A stretch of 6,809 bases of DNA, from NCBI GenBank assembly GCA_012512545.1, contig JAAZDZ010000515.1, positions 1 to 6,809 on the forward strand. Reading direction: 5' to 3'. The notes beneath the pieces were generated by a model, which saw only the letters and a program-made list of their open reading frames with translations, was not told the origin of the DNA and made no database searches. Shown here in pieces: positions 1 through 6,809 of this stretch. Numbering within the stretch: position 1 is the first letter of the stretch; every line of letters begins with the position of its first letter. Made by a program: the position numbers and the translations under genes. The stretch comes from Alcaligenaceae bacterium. Its GTDB lineage: Bacteria; Pseudomonadota; Gammaproteobacteria; Burkholderiales; Burkholderiaceae_B.

Positions 1-557
1 CGGGTCTGGCCGAAGTGGTGAAATACGGCCTCATTATTGATGCGGAATTCTTCTCCTGGTGTGAAGCCAATGCCGCTGGGCTGCGGGCGCTTGAGCCGCA
101 GGCGGTGTCCTACGCCATCCAGCGCTCCTGCGAACTCAAAGCGCGGGTGGTTTCCCAGGATGAGCGCGAAAGCGGCCTGCGCGCCATTCTCAATCTGGGG
201 CATACCTTTGGCCACGCGATTGAATCCGGCCTGGGCTATGGGCAGTGGCTGCACGGCGAAGCCGTGGGCTGCGGCATGGTGCAGGCGGCCGAACTATCCG
301 CCGATCTGCTGGGTTTCCCGCGCGCTGATGTCGAGCGCGTGCGCCGCGTGGTGGAAGCCATTGGCTGCCCGGTGGCAGCGCCCGATCTTGGCTTTGAGCG
401 GTGGGTCGAACTCATGGGCCACGATAAAAAGGCCGAAGGCGGCACCTTGCGTTTTGTGATGATGTCCCGCATTGGCGAGGCTGAATGCCGGGATGTCGCG
501 CCCGATGAACTGGTGTCCGTGCTGGCGCGTACGGTGGCGCCTGGCAGCCGGGGCTGA
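1..557 (+). CDS. aroB: 3-dehydroquinate synthase, C-terminal half (5' end outside the window)
   Basis: AroB converts 3-deoxy-D-arabino-heptulosonate 7-phosphate to 3-dehydroquinate, the second step of the cytosolic shikimate pathway. It uses NAD+ and a divalent metal. The frame is open from base 3 and begins with GLAEVVKYG, so the true start lies upstream. The three metal ligands of the family are visible: Glu at bases 12-14, His at 201-203 in LNLGHTFGHAIE, and His at 252-254 in WLHGEAVG. Their spacing (63 then 17 residues) equals that of Glu184, His247 and His264 in the E. coli enzyme. The C-terminal DKKAEGGTLRFV block is also typical. About 180 residues follow the Glu, as in full-length AroB, so the C-terminus is intact. 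The stop lies 3 bases before dgt, which implies one transcript and probable translational coupling. In related bacteria aroK usually precedes aroB, but that region is not visible here. Confidence 0.96.
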   Translation, partial: GLAEVVKYGLIIDAEFFSWCEANAAGLRALEPQAVSYAIQRSCELKARVVSQDERESGLRAILNLGHTFGHAIESGLGYGQWLHGEAVGCGMVQAAELSADLLGFPRADVERVRRVVEAIGCPVAAPDLGFERWVELMGHDKKAEGGTLRFVMMSRIGEAECRDVAPDELVSVLARTVAPGSRG

Positions 558-560
558 GCC

Positions 561-1685
561 ATGACAGCACTGGCCGCCTACGCCTGCGACCCTGCCCGCA
601 CGCGGGGCCGCCGTCATCCCGAAGACGCGCCGCAAGGCCGCAACCACTTCCAGCGCGACCGCGACCGCATTGTGCATTGCAATGCCTTCCGGCTGCTGGA
701 ATATAAAACCCAGGTTTTCATCAACCACGAAGGCGATCTTTTCCGCACCCGGCTGACGCACAGCATCGAAGTGGCGCAGATCGCCCGCACCCTGGCGCGC
801 AACCTGGGGCTGCATGAAGACCTGATAGAAGCCATTTCCCTGGCACACGATCTCGGCCACACGCCTTTCGGCCATGCAGGCCAGGATGAACTGAATGCCT
901 GCATGCGGGAATTCGCCCCCGACGCGGGTGGGTTTGAGCACAACCTGCAAAGCCTGCGGGTGGTGGATGAGCTCGAAGAGCGATACGCCCGCTTCAATGG
1001 CCTGAACCTGTGCTTTGAAACCCGTGAGGGCATACTCAAGCACTGCTCGGTGCGCCATGCCGCGCAGTTGGGCGATGTCGGACGTCGCTTCATCGAGCGG
1101 CGTCAGCCTTCGCTGGAAGCGCAGGTGGCCAATCTGGCCGATGAAATCGCTTACAACAACCACGATATCGACGACGGCATCCGTTCGGGCCTGCTCACGG
1201 TGGAGCAGTTGCTGGATGTCGGCATCTTTGCCCGCCACTACGAAACCGTCGAACGGCGTCATCCCGGCCTGGAGGGTCGCCGCCTGGTCAGTGAAATCAT
1301 CCGCAGCATGATTAACACCCTGGTCGTGGATCTCACTGAAACCACTCAGGCGGGGCTGCGTGAACACAAGCCGCAATCGGTGGAGGACGTGCGCGCCGCG
1401 CCTGCGCTGGCCGCTTTTTCGCCCGAAGTCCGCCGCGAGGCCGACGAGCTGAAAAGCTTTCTGATGCGCAACCTTTACCGGCATTCCCGCGTCATGCGCA
1501 TGACCAGCAAGGCCCGCCGCATTGTGCGCGAACTGTTCATCGCCTTTCTGGAAGACCCGCGCCTGCTGGATACCGACTGGCAGCGTAATGACCCCAACGA
1601 GCAGGCCCGCGCGATTTCCGATTACATTGCCGGCATGACGGACCGCTACGCCATCGGCGAGCACCGCAACCTGTTTCAGATGTAG
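561..1685 (+). CDS. dgt: dGTPase-like HD-domain deoxynucleotide triphosphohydrolase (short type)
   Basis: This enzyme family hydrolyses dNTPs to deoxynucleosides and triphosphate, which shapes the cytosolic dNTP pool. The protein has 374 residues, matching the short bacterial dNTPase class rather than E. coli Dgt (about 505). The N-terminal motif [10 protein letters not shown] (about 30-39) is followed by [12 protein letters not shown] and TRLTHS. HD-fold metal ligands are visible as His67, His96-Asp97 in [11 protein letters not shown], and distal Asp194 in LADEIAY. Glu126-His127 in GGFEHN is the conserved second active-site motif. The C-terminal [14 protein letters not shown] block is also family-typical. 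The ATG lies 3 bases after the aroB stop, with GGGG at 550-553 as a plausible ribosome binding site 7 nt upstream. One oddity is that the usually conserved AFRRLEYK reads AFRLLEYK, with Leu at residue 45. The exact dNTP specificity cannot be read from sequence, and dGTP preference is only the family name. It ends 3 bases from the uvrA stop. Confidence 0.93.
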   Translation: MTALAAYACDPARTRGRRHPEDAPQGRNHFQRDRDRIVHCNAFRLLEYKTQVFINHEGDLFRTRLTHSIEVAQIARTLARNLGLHEDLIEAISLAHDLGHTPFGHAGQDELNACMREFAPDAGGFEHNLQSLRVVDELEERYARFNGLNLCFETREGILKHCSVRHAAQLGDVGRRFIERRQPSLEAQVANLADEIAYNNHDIDDGIRSGLLTVEQLLDVGIFARHYETVERRHPGLEGRRLVSEIIRSMINTLVVDLTETTQAGLREHKPQSVEDVRAAPALAAFSPEVRREADELKSFLMRNLYRHSRVMRMTSKARRIVRELFIAFLEDPRLLDTDWQRNDPNEQARAISDYIAGMTDRYAIGEHRNLFQM

Positions 1686-1688
1686 AGT

Positions 1689-4535
<2,847 letters not shown>

Positions 4536-4627
4536 CGTTGTTGCTTTGCCTGCCTTTACCGTTTTCCAATGGCTAACTTGATACTATAGCGTGCAGTGAA
4601 TTTTCAAGAACCCTAGAGTACGCTTTC
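4536..4627. promoter_or_regulatory. Divergent intergenic region between uvrA and the transporter gene, with a candidate uvrA promoter
   Basis: This 92-bp, relatively AT-rich gap must hold promoters for both divergent genes unless they start inside coding sequence. On the minus strand, TTGAAA (plus positions 4602-4607) and TATCAA (4578-4583), spaced 18 bp apart, form a plausible sigma70-type -35/-10 pair for uvrA. Five-base inverted arms CTTGA (4577-4581) and TCAAG (4604-4608) flank the same interval. For the rightward gene I find no convincing -35/-10 pair; TACTAT at 4582-4587 is the best -10-like hexamer. No CTG-N10-CAG (LexA-type) site is present. These are visual matches only. Confidence 0.35.
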
Positions 4628-5830
4628 ATGACCCAGGCAGCCGCAAGCGCTGAAAAACCCCAACGTCTTCGATTGACCCCCACCGAACGCCGGGCCAGCA
4701 TCATGCTGGCGTTGCTGTTCGCGTCGCGCATGCTGGGCCTGTTCCTGCTGACTCCGGTGTTCGCAGTGGCAGCACAGGCCATTCCTGGCGGCAATGATGC
4801 CGTCCGTATCGGCCTTGCCCTGGGCGCCTATGGCCTGACTCAGGCCATCATGCAGATTCCCCTGGGCATGGCGTCCGACCGCTTCGGGCGACGGGCGGTC
4901 ATTGTCTTCGGCATGGTGCTGTTCGTAATTGGCGGCGTGATTTGCGCGCTGGCCACCCATGTGGACTGGATCACCGTGGGCCGCACGATTCAGGGTCTGG
5001 GCGCCATATCGGCAGCCATCACCGCCTGGGTGGCCGACGCCACCCGCCCGGAAGTGCGTACCCGCGCCATGGCCATGGTGGGGGCGTCCATTGGCTTGTC
5101 ATTCGCTGTGTCGCTGGTGCTGTCGCCTGTCATCGTTGGTAGTTTCGGGCTGTCGGGCCTGTTCTGGGCCATCAGCCTGCTGGGGTTTGTCTGCCTGCTG
5201 ATCGCCGCGTTCGCGGTGCCCGTCGTGCCCCGCCAGGAAGAAGACATCATCCAGGCCCGCGTGCGCGATGTGCTGTTGCATGTCGACCTGCTGCGGCTGA
5301 ACTTCGGCGTCTTTGTGCTGCATTTCGTGCTGATGGCCATGTTCATCGTCATGCCGGGCTGGCTGGCGCGGCTGGGCGGCTATGATTCAGGCAGCCTCTG
5401 GAAGGTCTACCTGCCTGTCATCGTATTGTCGTTCGTGGCCATGGTGCCCGCTGTTTTCTATACCGAGACGCGGCGCATACATAAACGTGCGCTTGAAGCC
5501 GCTGTGCTGGGGATGGCCGTGGTGCTGGCGCTCATGCCTTTGTTCTCGGCTTCGTTCGGCGGTATTTTCGTGCTGCTGGTGCTGTTCTTTGTGGCGTTCA
5601 ACGTGCTGGAAGCCCTGCAGCCCTCGCTGGTGTCGCGCGTGGCGCCGCCATCGTACAAGGGCCTGGCCCTGGGCTTTTACAATACCCTGCAGTCGCTGGG
5701 CATCTTCCTCGGTGGCGTGGCGGGCGGCTTGCTGACCGCGCACGGGGAAGGCGGTTACGTCTTCTGGCTGGCTGCAGGGCTGGCTGTATTGTGGCTGCTG
5801 GCGGCGCGCGGCATGCGCCAGCCAGGCTGA
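4628..5830 (+). CDS. MFS transporter, YajR-like, without the C-terminal soluble domain
   Basis: This is an inner-membrane major facilitator superfamily protein of 400 residues. The hydropathy pattern fits 12 helices in two six-helix halves, with a charged central loop at about 201-222 (RQEEDIIQARVRD). Motif A, GMASDRFGRR, lies at 80-89 between helices 2 and 3. Helix 4 carries GRTIQGLGA (118-126), in the position of the proton-coupling motif B. Segments recalled from E. coli YajR recur: GAYGLTQAIMQIPLG, LNFGV..LH..LM, FFVAFNVLEALQPSLVSR (320-337) and YKGLALGFY. YajR has about 454 residues with a soluble ferredoxin-like C-terminal domain, whereas this protein stops at ARGMRQPG just after helix 12. 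The substrate is unknown, and proton-driven export is an inference from the family. The ATG at 4628 lacks a strong ribosome binding site (AGAG at 4615-4618). The next Met, residue 26, would cut into helix 1, so 4628 is preferred. Confidence 0.9.
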   Translation: MTQAAASAEKPQRLRLTPTERRASIMLALLFASRMLGLFLLTPVFAVAAQAIPGGNDAVRIGLALGAYGLTQAIMQIPLGMASDRFGRRAVIVFGMVLFVIGGVICALATHVDWITVGRTIQGLGAISAAITAWVADATRPEVRTRAMAMVGASIGLSFAVSLVLSPVIVGSFGLSGLFWAISLLGFVCLLIAAFAVPVVPRQEEDIIQARVRDVLLHVDLLRLNFGVFVLHFVLMAMFIVMPGWLARLGGYDSGSLWKVYLPVIVLSFVAMVPAVFYTETRRIHKRALEAAVLGMAVVLALMPLFSASFGGIFVLLVLFFVAFNVLEALQPSLVSRVAPPSYKGLALGFYNTLQSLGIFLGGVAGGLLTAHGEGGYVFWLAAGLAVLWLLAARGMRQPG

Positions 5831-5838
5831 TTCAAACA

Positions 5839-5862
5839 CGCGGCGCACCCGGTGCCGCCGCG
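5839..5862 (+). terminator. GC-rich hairpin after the transporter gene, possible intrinsic terminator
   Basis: The arm CGCGGCGCAC (5839-5848) pairs with GTGCCGCCGCG (5852-5862) across a 3-nt loop, giving a 10-bp stem with one bulged C at 5856. It starts 8 nt after the transporter stop codon. The downstream tract is only ATCTTT, a poor U-run, so termination may be incomplete and read-through into ssb is possible. Confidence 0.5.
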
Positions 5863-5887
5863 ATCTTTACAGCACTCCGTACATCTA

Positions 5888-5921
5888 CGTGCAGCGGTGT
5901 TTTTTCGCGCCGCTATGCACG
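5888..5921. repeat. Imperfect inverted repeat upstream of ssb
   Basis: The arm CGTGCAGCGGTG (5888-5899) pairs with CGCCGC (5908-5913) and TGCACG (5916-5921). This gives 12 pairs including one T-G wobble, with two bulged bases (TA, 5914-5915) and an 8-nt loop holding six T residues (5900-5905). The outer six bases of each arm are a perfect inverted repeat. The element sits just upstream of and touching the candidate ssb -10 hexamer, a position typical of an operator, but no regulator can be named. Because its T-run lies in the loop rather than after the stem, it does not read as a standard terminator. Confidence 0.5.
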
Positions 5922-5926
5922 ATAAT
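5898..5926 (+). promoter_or_regulatory. Candidate ssb promoter
   Basis: GATAAT at 5921-5926 matches the -10 consensus at five of six positions. Transcription would then begin near 5933 and leave a leader of about 27 nt before the ssb ATG. The region 17 bp upstream (TGTTTT, 5898-5903) is a poor -35, so the promoter may need an activator or be weak. This is a visual call only. Confidence 0.3.
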
Positions 5927-5949
5927 CATCAACAATCTTCTTCAACTAC

Positions 5950-5954
5950 AGGTG
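5950..5954 (+). promoter_or_regulatory. Ribosome binding site that fixes the ssb start
   Basis: AGGTG lies 5 nt upstream of the ATG at 5960, while the upstream in-frame GTG at 5852 overlaps the right arm of a GC-rich hairpin and has no comparable site. This favours the internal ATG as the real start. Confidence 0.7.
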
Positions 5955-5959
5955 TAAAC

Positions 5960-6451
5960 ATGGCCTCCGTTAACAAAGTCATCCTCGTTGGCAACCTGGG
6001 TCGCGATCCAGAAGTCCGTTACAGCCCCGATGGCGCAGCGATCTGCAATATTTCGCTGGCCACCACCAATGCCTGGAAGGACCGCAACACCGGCGAACGC
6101 CGCGAAGAAACCGAATGGCACCGTGTGGTGTTCTACAACCGCCTGGCGGAAATCGCGGGCGAATACCTGCGCAAGGGCCGCTCCATCTATGTGGAAGGCC
6201 GTATCAAAACCCGCAAGTGGCAAGACAAAGACACCGGGCAGGATCGCTACTCCACGGAAATCGTCGGCGAACAAATGCAGATGCTGGGCGGCCGCGGCGA
6301 CGACATGGGCGGTGGCGGCGGTAGCCGTGGCGACGACTTCAACCAGGCCCCCGCCCGCGCACCGCAACAGCGCCCGGCCCCCGCACAACAACGCCCCGTG
6401 TCCCAGGAACCCACCAACCTGGCCGACATGGACGACGATATTCCGTTCTAG
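5960..6451 (+). CDS. ssb: Single-stranded DNA-binding protein
   Basis: SSB coats ssDNA during replication, recombination and repair, and recruits partner proteins through its C-terminal tip. From the ATG at 5960 the protein has 163 residues, close to the usual size (E. coli 178). The OB-fold region spans about 1-110: [20 protein letters not shown], then [31 protein letters not shown] and QDRYSTEI. Trp39, Trp53 and Trp87 align with the ssDNA-stacking Trp40, Trp54 and Trp88 of E. coli SSB. A flexible linker follows (about 111-155), first Gly-rich (GGGGG) and then Pro/Gln/Ala-rich. The protein ends in DMDDDIPF, the canonical acidic partner-binding tip, so it is complete and functional-looking. 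The frame stays open upstream to a GTG at 5852, but those 36 extra residues do not resemble SSB and lack a ribosome binding site. Confidence 0.98.
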   Translation: MASVNKVILVGNLGRDPEVRYSPDGAAICNISLATTNAWKDRNTGERREETEWHRVVFYNRLAEIAGEYLRKGRSIYVEGRIKTRKWQDKDTGQDRYSTEIVGEQMQMLGGRGDDMGGGGGSRGDDFNQAPARAPQQRPAPAQQRPVSQEPTNLADMDDDIPF

Positions 6452-6474
6452 AACCCGGCAGCGCGCCTTGGGTT
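6452..6474 (+). terminator. Weak hairpin immediately after ssb
   Basis: AACCCGGC (6452-6459) can pair with GCC (6465-6467) and GGGTT (6470-6474), giving eight pairs with a 2-nt TT bulge and a 5-nt loop. It begins directly after the ssb stop codon, but GCATTT follows it rather than a clear T-run. A second, overlapping fold exists: GCATT (6475-6479) pairs with AATGC (6485-6489), enclosed by CCTTG (6466-6470) and CAAGG (6496-6500). Either could be a 3' end structure, and neither is a textbook terminator. The rest of the gap to 6559 shows no convincing promoter. Confidence 0.25.
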
Positions 6475-6559
6475 GCATTTCATCAATGCCGTAGGCAAGG
6501 TCAAGGCGAAGCGGCGTTGTGTATCCTGTTGCTCTCGCCTCTTCCTCGGTGAAAGACGG

Positions 6560-6809
6560 ATGAATTTATCGCCTGCCGCCCAAGCCATATTGCTGCTGAC
6601 ATGCCATTTTTCCAAGGCGCTCAGCGAAGATGCCCGGCCCCTGACCAATACGGAATGGGGCCGGTTTGCGCTTTGGCTGAAAGAAGAGTCGCTTACCCCG
6701 GCAGATTTGTTGGTGCCAGACCCCCGGCCATTATTGAGCCGCTGGCATGATGGCCGCCTTACAGAAGGCCGTATTCTGCAGTTGCTGGGTCGTGGGCATA
6801 GTCTGGCCC
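6560..6809 (+). CDS. Putative DprA/SMF-like DNA-processing protein, N-terminal part (runs off the right edge)
   Basis: An ATG at 6560 opens a frame of 83 codons that reaches the window end without a stop. GGTGA at 6548-6552, 7 nt upstream, is a good ribosome binding site. The visible peptide starts MNLSPAAQAILLLTCHFSKA, continues with LTNTEWGRFALWLKE (28-42) and LTPADLL (45-51), and ends with ILQLLGRGHSLA (72-83). It looks like a soluble, helix-rich N-terminal region. From memory this order (LSP.xQAILLLT, an LT..E...A..L block, PADLL, LL.RG) resembles the start of a non-canonical family annotated as DNA-processing protein DprA. The Rossmann-type SMF domain that would prove this would lie beyond 6809. 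DprA proteins bind ssDNA and load RecA, so a place beside ssb would make sense, but co-transcription is not shown. Function is an inference. If the match fails, this is a hypothetical protein. Confidence 0.55.
   Translation, partial: MNLSPAAQAILLLTCHFSKALSEDARPLTNTEWGRFALWLKEESLTPADLLVPDPRPLLSRWHDGRLTEGRILQLLGRGHSLA

Noticed and set aside
294..1664. Long minus-strand open frame (456 codons) opposite aroB and dgt
   Set aside because: It lies antisense to two genes with clear catalytic motifs. Its translation shows no recognisable domain, and long mirror frames are expected in GC-rich coding DNA.
4578..4606. Possible rightward promoter TTGATA with TTTTCA for the transporter gene
   Set aside because: The spacing is 17 bp, but the -10 hexamer matches the consensus poorly, so it was not called as a feature.
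5852..5959. N-terminal extension of SSB from the GTG at 5852
   Set aside because: The 36 added residues do not resemble SSB, the GTG falls within the hairpin at 5839-5862, and the ATG at 5960 has a good AGGTG site and gives the canonical [11 protein letters not shown] start.
6297..6430. Low-complexity GGC-rich and CCG/CAA-rich tract in ssb
   Set aside because: It encodes the normal flexible Gly/Pro/Gln linker between the OB fold and the acidic tip, so it is not a separate repeat element.

Overview
The window suggests a GC-rich betaproteobacterium, most likely from the Burkholderiales and probably near Bordetella/Achromobacter in the Alcaligenaceae. This is judged from protein similarity recalled from memory, the high GC at third codon positions, and the order aroB-dgt / uvrA-MFS-ssb. 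No search was run, so the placement is an inference. Coding density is high. No gene is visibly broken, and I see no mobile element, CRISPR array, tRNA or rRNA. No stretch of 300 bases lacks a gene.

Layout from left to right: the 3' half of aroB (3-dehydroquinate synthase, shikimate pathway) enters from the left edge. Three bases after its stop begins dgt, a complete HD-domain dNTP triphosphohydrolase of the short (about 375 aa) type. The two are almost certainly co-transcribed. uvrA, the damage-recognition ATPase of nucleotide excision repair, faces dgt tail to tail with only 3 bases between the stop codons, and it is complete at 948 aa. A 92-bp divergent intergenic region separates uvrA from a rightward gene for a 12-helix MFS transporter that resembles E. 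coli YajR but lacks YajR's C-terminal soluble domain. A GC-rich hairpin follows the transporter gene. After a 129-bp gap holding a striking inverted repeat comes ssb, the single-stranded DNA-binding protein, best started at 5960 to give 163 aa. After a further 108 bp, a new gene starts at 6560 and runs off the right edge. Its 83 visible residues resemble the N-terminal region of a non-canonical DprA/SMF-like family, but the diagnostic Rossmann-type domain lies outside the window.

Functionally, dgt (dNTP pool), uvrA (excision repair), ssb (ssDNA protection) and the putative DprA-like protein (ssDNA handling) all concern DNA metabolism. aroB and the transporter are neighbours without an obvious link. 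Most of the window is conserved chromosomal core. The places worth a second look are the ssb upstream inverted repeat, the truncated right-edge gene, the YajR-like transporter without its C-terminal domain, an unusual residue in the conserved N-terminal motif of Dgt, and the very tight dgt/uvrA convergence.
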